Shown one piece after another: positions 35,685 to 43,509 of a stretch of 64,000 nucleotides of DNA. A program made the position numbers and the translations under genes. The notes below the pieces were generated by a model. That model saw nothing but the letters and a program-made list of their open reading frames with translations. It made no database searches and was not told the DNA's origin. The stretch is from Methanogranum sp963676045 (GTDB lineage: Archaea; Thermoplasmatota; Thermoplasmata; Methanomassiliicoccales; Methanomethylophilaceae): assembly GCA_963676045.1 (NCBI GenBank), contig OY780938.1:496001-560000 (forward strand). Reading direction: 5' to 3'. Positions within the stretch are counted from its first letter, which is position 1; every line of letters starts with the position of its first letter.

Positions 35685-36830
35685 TCACAGATTGATGATC
35701 TTTGGATTCACAAGCTTACCGATGATAGCATCGCGAACGTATTTGTTGTACTGAGAAAGGTCTGGCTTATCTCTGAGTATGTGGTCAGATACATCCTTTA
35801 TGTGACCGAATACGGCCTTGAATATTCTGCATGAATCCCCACCTGGATTTCCTATGCCGCATTGATAGAACGCATCGATGCTGCAACCCCCATTACAATT
35901 ATCAAAGAATTCGCATTGGGACCTGCATATCGCCCTTCTCTCTATGGTTCCTATAAGTATACGTCTGAATCCTTCCGTCATGAAAACATCATTGATATGA
36001 TCCACATCTTTGATATTGGTAAGACGGAAATCTTCAGGACATGACTTTGCACATGGATATATGTCCCCATTTGGGTAAATGCATATCCATTTTGTAAGAC
36101 AGGAATCGTGCGCACAATCAGATTCTACTGATTCGCCCAGAGCGTTCAACAGGTAGAGATAATGTGGGATCAATGGCACATCCGAATCCTTATCGAACAA
36201 CCATTCATCGAACATCTTGATGCTTTCTGAGATGTAATCATCCACATTCGGAACCAACAATCTGTCCTTCGCTGCACATCCTGACGGTATTACCGGAGAA
36301 AAAGAGATATTTATGTCCCTTTGTCTGAAATATCTGTACAGCTCAGTCTGCTTATCAACAGTATCGGAGGATATTGTTGAATTGACTGAGAACACGTGTT
36401 CCCTCTTTGAAAGATACTCCAGATTCTTATCTACGACCTCTGCCTTCTGCCTCAAGACATCATCATACGGGCCTTCGAACGACACACCGATGTTTATCTG
36501 ATTGTCCCTACAGAAATTAGCGAATTTTCTATCGATGAGGGTCCCATTCGTCTGTATTGTGTTGCCCACTCTGTGAGCCCCTTTGCCAAAATATTTGTTC
36601 TGAAGTGAGATCGCATCCTTGTAGAACTGCAATGACAACAACATCGGCTCTCCTCCATGCCATATGAACCAAGCAGATTCATATTCTTGAGATACCAACC
36701 GAAACAATTTGTCCAATTTATCAGGTGTTATGCATCCAGAGATCCTCTCCTCCGGCTCGTGGTAACAATGCTTACAATCAAGATTGCAAGCCATTGTTGG
36801 TTTTATGACAACGGAGAGATAGGGGTTCAT
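35685..36830 (-). CDS. radical SAM/SPASM enzyme, anSME-like; candidate RiPP maturase
   Basis: 381 residues from the ATG at 36830 (M-N-P-Y-L-S-V-V-I-K). The open frame continues upstream to 36923 only by re-reading the peptide gene in another frame. Radical SAM cluster Cys15, Cys19, Cys22 in MACNLDCKHCYHEPEE; GGEP at about residue 59; the C-terminal SPASM region has I-C-I-Y-P-N-G-D-I-Y-P-C-A-K-S-C and then CRSQCEFFDNCNGGCSID and two later Cys, enough for two auxiliary 4Fe-4S clusters. Such enzymes mature sulfatases or cross-link Cys in peptides. No sulfatase gene lies in the window; a Cys-rich peptide gene ends 31 bases before this start. Confidence 0.85.
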   Translation of the reverse strand: MNPYLSVVIKPTMACNLDCKHCYHEPEERISGCITPDKLDKLFRLVSQEYESAWFIWHGGEPMLLSLQFYKDAISLQNKYFGKGAHRVGNTIQTNGTLIDRKFANFCRDNQINIGVSFEGPYDDVLRQKAEVVDKNLEYLSKREHVFSVNSTISSDTVDKQTELYRYFRQRDINISFSPVIPSGCAAKDRLLVPNVDDYISESIKMFDEWLFDKDSDVPLIPHYLYLLNALGESVESDCAHDSCLTKWICIYPNGDIYPCAKSCPEDFRLTNIKDVDHINDVFMTEGFRRILIGTIERRAICRSQCEFFDNCNGGCSIDAFYQCGIGNPGGDSCRIFKAVFGHIKDVSDHILRDKPDLSQYNKYVRDAIIGKLVNPKIINL

Positions 36831-36861
36831 ATCTTTTGGACGACATATTCGCGATGGGGGA

Positions 36862-37158
36862 TCAGAACGGCCAGTATGTCCATACACCATTGAAGCCGTG
36901 CGTGCAATAACAGCAACATGCACAACATACCACTACGCCACCTACGATGGCCAAATGCCATCCCATTGAGTTACAGTATCCTTTTTCGCTGCAGCAGCTA
37001 TAATTGCATTGCTCATCGCCGCCATGCTCAGCGGCATCCAAACGGTCGTTGTGGTCGTTCGGGGCTTTCGCATGCATGGCAATAGAAGTGAATGCTGCAG
37101 GAGACTGGCTCATATAAAGGGAGGTCAGTTCCTCAATCGATGAAGAGTTGTTGGACAT
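36862..37158 (-). CDS. 98-residue Cys-rich peptide, candidate RiPP precursor
   Basis: Starts at an ATG with AGGTGA 4 bases upstream. Residues 1-50 contain no cysteine and are Ser/Asp/Ala-rich (SSSIEELTSLYMSQSP, AHEx-like DAAEHGGDEQ), like a leader. Residues 51-98 contain ten cysteines (51, 55, 56, 62, 78, 79, 81, 82, 83, 85), a Gly/Val segment WHLAIVGGVVV, the run C-C-A-C-C-C-Y-C and an aromatic end GVWTYWPF. The composition is unlike a metalloprotein domain and like a RiPP core. It is the first gene of the unit with the radical SAM enzyme. Not recognised as a named class (SCIFF, sactipeptide and ranthipeptide are nearest ideas). A small metal-binding or membrane protein is the alternative. 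Confidence 0.6.
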   Translation of the reverse strand: MSNNSSSIEELTSLYMSQSPAAFTSIAMHAKAPNDHNDRLDAAEHGGDEQCNYSCCSEKGYCNSMGWHLAIVGGVVVCCACCCYCTHGFNGVWTYWPF

Positions 37159-37203
37159 GATTTCACCTGACCGACTGGCATCGGTATATTCACCGAAATC
37201 TAT

Positions 37204-37219
37204 ACGAATATATTAAAGG
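37204..37219. promoter_or_regulatory. bidirectional TATA region between peptide gene and DUF5685 gene
   Basis: ACGAATATATTAAAGG at 37204-37219. Toward the minus strand it reads CTTTAATATATTCG and is about 50 bases before the peptide ATG, leaving a short leader with the AGGTGA site. Toward the plus strand it is about 38 bases before the ATG at 37250. Confidence 0.5.
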
Positions 37220-37249
37220 TTCGAACCATTTCCCAATAAATGCTGAGAC

Positions 37250-38164
37250 ATGTTCGGATATACGATACCAAAATACAACAAGATGTCATCTTTAGACCTT
37301 GGGACATATCAAAGATACTACTGTGAGACATGCCATCAATTGAAAGATGGATTCGGATTGATATCCACTGCAACTGTGAACTATGACATGGCCTTCAACA
37401 CTATGATCCTGAATTCCATATCTGGTGATGTCCTTGATTTTGAAGGTACTAGAAGATCCCCTTTTTGCGTGTTCTTCGATCCAAAGGCAGATTCCGATCT
37501 GATGAGGAGGATGGCCGCTTACACAATACTCCTGACCAAATGGGAACTGGTCGATGATGATCTGGACGACCCCTCTATCAGAACGGACCTCATATCCCTT
37601 GCATTGGGAAAGGCCATAAACAAAGCAGAGCGGTTGTATCCAGAATATGATGAAACAGTTGGGAAGGGATTCGAAAAACTGCGTTCCCTAGAGAAGGAGA
37701 AATGCACCGATGTTATAAAGATGGGCAATGAGTTCGGAAGGGCCCTTTCCATTGCACTTAATGATTTTGCAAAAGACAAAGCGAATAAGCACCTAGAGGA
37801 CCTGTTCGTCCAACTTACGACATTGATATACATCCTTGATGCGATAGATGATCTGGATGAGGATTTCATGAAGGACACATACAACCCTTATCTTATCGGA
37901 TGTGATAGATTCTTGAATAAGAATGCCTACATCTCGAACAACATATACAAACTTACAGATACTGTAAACCAGGTCATCACAAACATGCAGAGCTCATACA
38001 ATGATGTCAAGAAGGACATGCGCACTTGCATCGGAGCAACGGACAACATAGTATACTTCGGACTGCCGGAATCTGCAAAGAATGTGTTGTCTGGAACAAG
38101 TCAGGCCAAAGCCAGCGTCAAGAACGTATTGAAAGGCCATAAGGATCGCAATGCATCATATTGA
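37250..38164 (+). CDS. DUF5685 family protein
   Basis: 304 residues. The N-terminus MFGYTIPKYNKMSSLDLGTY and RYYCETCHQLKDGFG with Cys25 and Cys28, then NYDMAFNTMIL, match the DUF5685 family found mostly in Firmicutes. Acidic motifs WELVDDDLDD and DAIDDLDEDFMKD recall the metal-binding helices of all-alpha terpenoid-synthase-like folds, but no prenyl reaction is demonstrated. It is divergent from the Cys-rich peptide/radical SAM unit, sharing the promoter region, so a connection is possible. The 3' end overlaps the next convergent gene. Confidence 0.75.
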   Translation: MFGYTIPKYNKMSSLDLGTYQRYYCETCHQLKDGFGLISTATVNYDMAFNTMILNSISGDVLDFEGTRRSPFCVFFDPKADSDLMRRMAAYTILLTKWELVDDDLDDPSIRTDLISLALGKAINKAERLYPEYDETVGKGFEKLRSLEKEKCTDVIKMGNEFGRALSIALNDFAKDKANKHLEDLFVQLTTLIYILDAIDDLDEDFMKDTYNPYLIGCDRFLNKNAYISNNIYKLTDTVNQVITNMQSSYNDVKKDMRTCIGATDNIVYFGLPESAKNVLSGTSQAKASVKNVLKGHKDRNASY

Positions 38165-38410
38165 GCGCCTTCCGCACGGATCGTAATTATCGCATACATC
38201 CAATGTGTCCACACCTTTATCTGTAATGGAACATGACGTCACACCAAGGTTTATCTTGAGTCTTCTGCAGTTCTCACATGATCCGGGACGATATCTTTCG
38301 CACGTTTCCTCTTTTTTCGTCCTCTCATCCCTCATCGTGCATAACCAGATTTCCTCGGAATGTATGCAGAATCTGCAGGTCTTACACTTGCGATAATTCT
38401 CATTCGTCAT
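38156..38410 (-). CDS. small Cys-rich protein with two tandem C4-Y motifs
   Basis: 84 residues from the ATG at 38410 (the open frame extends hydrophobically upstream but lacks a good site). Ten cysteines. Two copies of the same spacing are visible: Cys12-x2-Cys15-x8-Cys24-x12-Cys37-x2-Tyr40 and Cys45-x2-Cys48-x11-Cys60-x12-Cys73-x2-Tyr76. Each would make one zinc or Fe-S site. No known name. It overlaps the DUF5685 gene by 9 bases convergently. Confidence 0.6.
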   Translation of the reverse strand: MTNENYRKCKTCRFCIHSEEIWLCTMRDERTKKEETCERYRPGSCENCRRLKINLGVTSCSITDKGVDTLDVCDNYDPCGRRSI

Positions 38411-38480
38411 CCGATCTGTATGGTCATAATGATACATAAAACAGAAAGTAACAAAAACAAGATACATATACGGATGTCAT

Positions 38481-39044
38481 ATGAGGATCAGGATAAGCTA
38501 CATGGGGATCCCGTTCTCCAATTCCGAAGAGGCCGCAAACAAATTCGCTGAATCCATGGGATGGAAGGATGTCGAATTTATCCCCGTCGTAACGTCAAAG
38601 GGCGTTGTGGACTCCATAACATCTGGAGAATCCGATTACGGAGTGGTAGCATCAAGCAACATCACAGCTGGAACCGTCATAGAGACCCAGATAGCCCTTC
38701 AAGGAAGAAACGACATAATCAAGATCAAGAATGATACCGTTCCCATACATCATTGCGTGTTTACAAAGAACGACCATGTCAAGATAAGGATCGTATCCTC
38801 GCATATACAGGCATTGCTCCAAACAAAGAAGAATCTCGATATCTTGTATCCCGGTACAAAAAGAGTTGAAGTAGAGGATACCGCCTATGCTGCAAAAATG
38901 CTAGCCGAGGGCAAATTCTCAGATGATACTGCAGTCGTTTGCAGAAAGAATGCCGGAGAATATTACGGCCTGTTCCTTGCACATGAGAACATAGAAGACC
39001 GTCATGATAACATGACCACATTCACACTTCTTAAACTGTCATGA
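38481..39044 (+). CDS. prephenate dehydratase-like ligand-binding protein
   Basis: 187 residues with the outline of a PheA prephenate dehydratase domain: YMGIPFSNSEEAANKFAE (G-x-G-S-x-S-x-x-A position), VVTSKGVVDSITSGESDYGV and then VASSNITAGTV (DxGVVPIENSxxGxV position), PIHHC, and a C-terminal EDRHDNMTTFTLL. In true dehydratases the last motif is T-R-F with a catalytic Thr-Arg pair; here it reads T-T-F, and P-I-E-N is A-S-S-N. It may therefore be an altered enzyme or an amino-acid or keto-acid sensor. No ACT domain. It overlaps the GNAT gene at its 3' end. Confidence 0.6.
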   Translation: MRIRISYMGIPFSNSEEAANKFAESMGWKDVEFIPVVTSKGVVDSITSGESDYGVVASSNITAGTVIETQIALQGRNDIIKIKNDTVPIHHCVFTKNDHVKIRIVSSHIQALLQTKKNLDILYPGTKRVEVEDTAYAAKMLAEGKFSDDTAVVCRKNAGEYYGLFLAHENIEDRHDNMTTFTLLKLS

Positions 39045-39579
39045 CATCCTTGCGCTCGATGCGCATCAATATGTAATGACGTGTATCATTTCTTTTCTGG
39101 CACATATCATCGAATTCCAGTACTCTCTTGAAATTCGACTTTTCCATGCATCTTCCTGATGCCTCGTTTTCAGAGTCGTAACGTGCCTGTATACACCGAT
39201 AATTGGTATTCTGGAATATCCATGTGCATACAGCACGAAGCGCCTCTGTCATTATGCCTTCGTTCCAATGGTCCTTCGAGATGCAATATCCCAATTCACA
39301 ATATCCTTTTTGAGGAAAATCTTGGACAGCGGATATACTGCCGATCGGCATGAAATCCTTCTTTAGAGTTATGCACCAATCCATAGAGCCGAAGGAGTAC
39401 TCATTTATGCAAGATGCTATGTAATTGGCAGTTACCTCGATGTTGGCATGCGGACCCCATGTGAGGAACTCCGTGACATCTGGATCGGCCATCCAATTCT
39501 CATGACAGGAGAATACATCATTCATGCTGAAACGTCTGAGACAAAGACGTCTTGTGAGTATCGTTGGCGTCCTTTCCAT
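39031..39579 (-). CDS. GNAT family N-acetyltransferase (RimJ/RimL-like)
   Basis: 182 residues. TRRLCLRRFSMNDV at the start, IGSISAVQDFPQKGYCELGY and NEGIMTEALRAVCTWIF (acetyl-CoA pyrophosphate loop region), N-Y-R-C-I-Q-A-R-Y-D-S-E-N-E-A-S-G-R and M-E-K-S-N-F-K are the usual landmarks of the RimJ/RimL group. It probably acetylates an amine on a small molecule or protein N-terminus. The 3' end overlaps the PDT-like gene by 14 bases; the next gene upstream on the same strand ends 4 bases before its start. Confidence 0.88.
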   Translation of the reverse strand: MERTPTILTRRLCLRRFSMNDVFSCHENWMADPDVTEFLTWGPHANIEVTANYIASCINEYSFGSMDWCITLKKDFMPIGSISAVQDFPQKGYCELGYCISKDHWNEGIMTEALRAVCTWIFQNTNYRCIQARYDSENEASGRCMEKSNFKRVLEFDDMCQKRNDTRHYILMRIERKDVMTV

Positions 39580-39583
39580 ACGA

Positions 39584-40135
39584 TTAGATCCTTAAAGAGG
39601 AATTCTTATTGTTCTCACGTAATATGTTGAATATCACGCTGAAAGGTACCGAAGTTCTAACCGCTATTTGGGTGCAAGTCTCACCTTTCTTATAAGCTTC
39701 CAATACTGACTTTGTAAGTTCATAATCGTTGACAGATGTCGATCTCTTTGATTCAGGGACCTCCGCCTTCTGAATGCTCTTCTTCTCGGTATTCCAAGAA
39801 GTAGACCTGCACTTTGGACATCTCTTTGGAGGCCAATCCCTTTTAGCTGTCCATTTATGGGAACATCTGAGACAATCGTATGTCCTCGGCACCTCATTCC
39901 AATGGTATGTGCCACAACTAGGACATCTGCGCGGATCTTCACTTGTGGAGCCCCATTCATAATTGCATCTCGCACAGGTCTTTAATTCAAAGGGTTTCAT
40001 CCATATCGTGGATCTGCATGATGGACAATTCCTAGGTACACTATCCGTTTTCCTAGGTTTCCAGTGATACGAACAACGCGAACAAACATAGTATTTAGGT
40101 ATGACCGTTTCCACATTTTTTGAATTACCAGACAA
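39584..40135 (-). CDS. triple zinc-ribbon protein with C-terminal helix-turn-helix
   Basis: 183 residues. Three tandem zinc ribbons with Cys18, 21, 37, 40; Cys54, 57, 71, 74; and Cys88, 91, 106, 109, each in the pattern C-x-R-C-x-Y/H-x-W-x(n)-R-x-C-P-x-C-x-x-x-x-W, so they are duplications. The last 45 residues (LTKSVLEAYKKGETCTQIAV, then RTSVPFSVIFNIL) read as a helix-turn-helix. A DNA- or RNA-binding regulator is likely; the target is unknown. It starts with its own promoter region; the GNAT gene follows after 4 bases. Confidence 0.7.
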   Translation of the reverse strand: MSGNSKNVETVIPKYYVCSRCSYHWKPRKTDSVPRNCPSCRSTIWMKPFELKTCARCNYEWGSTSEDPRRCPSCGTYHWNEVPRTYDCLRCSHKWTAKRDWPPKRCPKCRSTSWNTEKKSIQKAEVPESKRSTSVNDYELTKSVLEAYKKGETCTQIAVRTSVPFSVIFNILRENNKNSSLRI

Positions 40136-40311
40136 GATCCTCAGATCCCCGATACCCGATATGCATCCAACTTAAAATATTATTCATCCATTCATCATTG
40201 AATGTTGATAGCGGTTGATAATCTACTTTAAATCATTGATATAAATACAAATTCAGATGTAGCGTCCATACTACATATAAATTCCCGTTGTTGGTCATAT
40301 AGACTGAAATA

Positions 40312-41727
40312 ATGGTATTATATTCGGGGCGTATGCACAACGCATACGGGATCGATAAAAAACATCTGTTGATCCTTTTTGTTGTTGCATTCGTATCATT
40401 GGTTGACGGGATGGATGGCAGTATCGTCAATATCGCCTTGCCGACATTGGCCAAGGAGATGAACACCGATACAGGTACCATCTCTTGGGTCACCATCACA
40501 TATTACATGATGGTGGCAGGCACTATCCTGCTTTTCGCAAGGATGGCCAGTAATGGTGCCATTAAAAAAATTCTAATCGTAGGACTCATATCCTTTGCAG
40601 CTGGGTCACTCATGTGTGGCCTTTCAGATAATCTGACTATGCTTTTGGTTGCAAGGGTGATACAAGGCACTGGTGCGGCTATGATGGGGGCAACAGCACC
40701 TATGATATGCGTCGAGTACCTGCCGATAAACAAGCTTGCACTTGGATTCGGTATCATAACGCTTGGATTCTCCATGGGATATACCATAGGCCCGGCAATA
40801 GGTGGATTACTCATCGATGCACTTTCATGGCACTGGACATTCCTGATCAATATCCCATTATCGATAATCGTATTGCCCATAATGATGATAGCCATACCAA
40901 AGGACCAGCCCAGTAGAGGTAAGCATATCGACATAGAAGGTGCAGTAATGCTCATGCTGATGACTTTCTTCGGCATATATGCATTGCAGAGATGCTGTTA
41001 TGACGGCGAATTCATGATGTCCATCATAGCTGCGATATTGTTTTTTGTATTCATGCTGCTGTTCATCTTCATAGAACCGAGAAAAAAGAATCCGATCCTC
41101 AACATACGTGTATTCAGGAACAAGGAATTCAACTTTGTTTTCTTGGCATTCGTAATAGTAAACCTTGTTTACATGGGAATTTTATATCTTGTTCCGTTCT
41201 ATCTCCAAGTTAATCTTGGATTTTCATCTTCTACGAGCGGTATCTTCCTTCTGATACCTTCGATAGTCACACTCCTATTCGTGATGCCCCTGTCTAGAAG
41301 GGCGGACTTCGTTGGAAGAAGGACATTCAGCATCCTTTCTTGTGTTATGCTTTTGGTCGCATGTATAATCTGGTTGATATTCGCACCTATGAAGATGCTG
41401 CTTCCGCTGATAATCGGACTCATCTTGATGGGATTGACCTTGTCCACATGCGGAGGAGCTATGGCGAGCCGCATAGTTGATAAAACAAAAGGCGAAAGCC
41501 GTGAAATGGGATCCTCGCTGATGAATGAGGCCGATTATATCGGATGTGCGATCGGTACAGCATTCTATGCCATGATATTCATATCCTATACAGGTTCAGG
41601 AAATATCGACTTCTCTGAACTTTCCTCCAGTGTATTCCTCAGCGGATTCATGTTCACATTGATCATTTCCATTGTTCTGTGTGTTGCCGCGATGATAATG
41701 TCCACTATAGTAAAGGACAATGATTGA
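40312..41727 (+). CDS. MFS transporter, DHA2 type
   Basis: 471 residues, about fourteen hydrophobic helices. LVDGMDGSIVNIALPTLAKE in helix 1 (the D/N-x-x-I-V-N-V/I-A-L-P-x-I motif), ARVIQGTGAAMMGATAPMIC in helix 4 and GYTIGPAIGGLL in helix 5 (antiporter motif C). TATA-like TACATATAAATTC near 40272-40284 supports the ATG at 40312 with a short leader. Exports drugs or bile-acid-type compounds; the substrate is not known. Confidence 0.9.
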   Translation: MVLYSGRMHNAYGIDKKHLLILFVVAFVSLVDGMDGSIVNIALPTLAKEMNTDTGTISWVTITYYMMVAGTILLFARMASNGAIKKILIVGLISFAAGSLMCGLSDNLTMLLVARVIQGTGAAMMGATAPMICVEYLPINKLALGFGIITLGFSMGYTIGPAIGGLLIDALSWHWTFLINIPLSIIVLPIMMIAIPKDQPSRGKHIDIEGAVMLMLMTFFGIYALQRCCYDGEFMMSIIAAILFFVFMLLFIFIEPRKKNPILNIRVFRNKEFNFVFLAFVIVNLVYMGILYLVPFYLQVNLGFSSSTSGIFLLIPSIVTLLFVMPLSRRADFVGRRTFSILSCVMLLVACIIWLIFAPMKMLLPLIIGLILMGLTLSTCGGAMASRIVDKTKGESREMGSSLMNEADYIGCAIGTAFYAMIFISYTGSGNIDFSELSSSVFLSGFMFTLIISIVLCVAAMIMSTIVKDND

Positions 41728-41812
41728 TGACTTTCACCGAACGGTGTTTTTTATACTCTATAGATGAAAAACCGATAAAGAATGATGATCAAGAGTGTAC
41801 TTGATATCAAAA

Positions 41813-42295
41813 TCAAGGACCCATGAAATCGACGATCGTACAACCATCACAGAACTCTTCCATGTCAAATATGGCCGCACTTACCTTTTTGGTATCTCTC
41901 TTATTGCTATCCACGATGAATATCGAGTCGTCGGATTCGAAGATCACATATTTGAGATAATCATTTGAGAATCTTACCTCGACCGAGAACCCACCGTAAA
42001 CCGCTTCTTTCATGTTGTCAAGCATCTGTTTAGATGTGCAATATCTGTACTCAGGAAGATCGTCCTCCACATTATATGCCATGGACTTGGTTCCTTCATT
42101 CTTGAATGCTATTATGTTATGTCTGATCTTTGAATCGTCAGATATCCTATAAACGCTGAATTCCGCATTTATCTTTCCGTCTATGACAGGATGATCGAAG
42201 ACCCACAATTCTACTATGTCCTTGTTACAGAATTTTAACTCTCTCATATACATCCTGACCGATCGATCTGCAAACCCGAAAAGCGTTACTCGCAT
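41813..42295 (-). CDS. protein of unknown function
   Basis: 160 residues from the ATG at 42295; internal Met at 42253 and 42247 are possible. Not recognised. Mixed alpha/beta, charged, with several aromatic strands (VELWVFDHP, EYRYCTSKQMLDN, FSVEVRFSNDYLKYVIF). Three cysteines near the ends (FCNKD, FCDGCTIVD) do not make a clear metal site. No membrane segment. Divergent from the DoxX-like gene. Confidence 0.5.
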   Translation of the reverse strand: MRVTLFGFADRSVRMYMRELKFCNKDIVELWVFDHPVIDGKINAEFSVYRISDDSKIRHNIIAFKNEGTKSMAYNVEDDLPEYRYCTSKQMLDNMKEAVYGGFSVEVRFSNDYLKYVIFESDDSIFIVDSNKRDTKKVSAAIFDMEEFCDGCTIVDFMGP

Positions 42296-42365
42296 TTAAT
42301 CATATCAAAATGGATTTATGATTACATACAATACGATTATAAATGATACAGACCGATATTTAATC

Positions 42366-42860
42366 ATGAAACTTTGTGATTCCATTAAGTCCAAAGGCGT
42401 GGTATTGCCTCTAGCCATATTACGCATATTGATCGGTTTCATGTTATTATGGGCATTCTTCGATAAGATGTTCGGATTGGGCTTTGCAACCCCTTCTGGA
42501 TCTGGAATGATCGATGGAGGTTCGCCAACTCACGGATTCCTATCCGGAAGCAATACCCTGAGTTTCCTTGCCGCTTATTCTAACATAACCGATGTCATCA
42601 TAATGCTTGCATTCCTACTCATAGGCATCGCACTAATACTCGGGATAGGCATGAAGATAGCTACCATATCTGGGTCTTTGCTTTTCCTGCTTATGTATAT
42701 CGCGTTGTTCCCACCGACGGATAATCCCATATTGGATGATCATATAATCTACATATTCGTTCTAATGGCGATATACATTGCGAATGCTGGCACATATCTC
42801 GGGTTCGGTAACTGGTGGAAAGAACATAATATAGTGAAAAGATTCCCGATACTCGAATGA
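42366..42860 (+). CDS. DoxX/TQO-like membrane protein
   Basis: 164 residues from the ATG at 42366; a TATA-like GATTATAAATG (about 42331-42341) is about 30 bases upstream, so the earlier ATG at 42318 is unlikely. Four membrane helices with LAILRILIGFMLLWAFFDKM in the first and a loop G-G-S-P-T-H-G-F-L before the second, the layout of DoxX/DoxD proteins. Relatives include the small subunit of thiosulfate:quinone oxidoreductase and stress-related DoxX proteins. A redox role is possible. Confidence 0.7.
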   Translation: MKLCDSIKSKGVVLPLAILRILIGFMLLWAFFDKMFGLGFATPSGSGMIDGGSPTHGFLSGSNTLSFLAAYSNITDVIIMLAFLLIGIALILGIGMKIATISGSLLFLLMYIALFPPTDNPILDDHIIYIFVLMAIYIANAGTYLGFGNWWKEHNIVKRFPILE

Positions 42861-42889
42861 TGTCTTTATCTGAAACCATTTCCATATTT

Positions 42890-43480
42890 TCATCTATCGA
42901 TGAGGTCGTTGTATCTAAAGGACATTCTTTTCTTACCGAAGGGGTCTATGAAGAATACAAGATAGACCCAATCCTTTACCCCTTTCTCCTTTGCATATGG
43001 GGGCGTGAACATCCTACGTACAAAGGGAGTGAACATGTATACGATGACCAACGCCATGATGACCATCATCCAGGTTGGATGAATGGCTATCGGACCGATG
43101 CTCATCTCGAGATCGAAAACGGAAAATGATATGACCATGCTCAAAGCAGATAGGAGGATGTACAATCCTGAGAGCCTCACTATGGATCCCCAAGCACTCC
43201 TGTTGCGCGATAAAAGCCAGAATGCCGCTATAAGATACCTGAAGTACATCCCTAGGAAGATGAGCATTATGAAGAAATAGATCGCGATCTCTGCGATCCT
43301 TCCCGTATCTATGACCTCATCCACTTCCAACATCGCCCTGTACAAGTAGACAGACGCCACGAACAGTGCTAATGCCATGACCACTAGCATGGATATTGGC
43401 GGTTTGTTGAGTTTATCCATGTATTCTTTCTTATCCAGAGAAGGGGCACATCGCTCCATGTAAGCGGATATCACGTTCAT
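42890..43480 (-). CDS. four-helix membrane protein of unknown function
   Basis: 196 residues with hydrophobic segments at about 30-50, 65-92, 103-123 and 133-153. C-terminal tail basic (RRMFTPPYAKEKGVKDW, GKKRMSFRYND), likely cytoplasmic. No recognised family. It is divergent from the next membrane protein with only 29 bases between the start codons, so the two have a shared control region. Confidence 0.6.
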   Translation of the reverse strand: MNVISAYMERCAPSLDKKEYMDKLNKPPISMLVVMALALFVASVYLYRAMLEVDEVIDTGRIAEIAIYFFIMLIFLGMYFRYLIAAFWLLSRNRSAWGSIVRLSGLYILLSALSMVISFSVFDLEMSIGPIAIHPTWMMVIMALVIVYMFTPFVRRMFTPPYAKEKGVKDWVYLVFFIDPFGKKRMSFRYNDLIDR

Positions 43481-43509
43481 TTAAAATAATCTATTCCATT
43501 ACAAGCACG

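Noticed and set aside
36831..36923. 31-codon N-terminal extension of the radical SAM enzyme
   Set aside because: It re-reads the coding sequence of the Cys-rich peptide in another frame, and the family N-terminus fits the ATG at 36830.
42861..43129. Plus-strand frame over the four-helix membrane protein gene
   Set aside because: Shadow of the minus-strand gene; product has no plausible fold.
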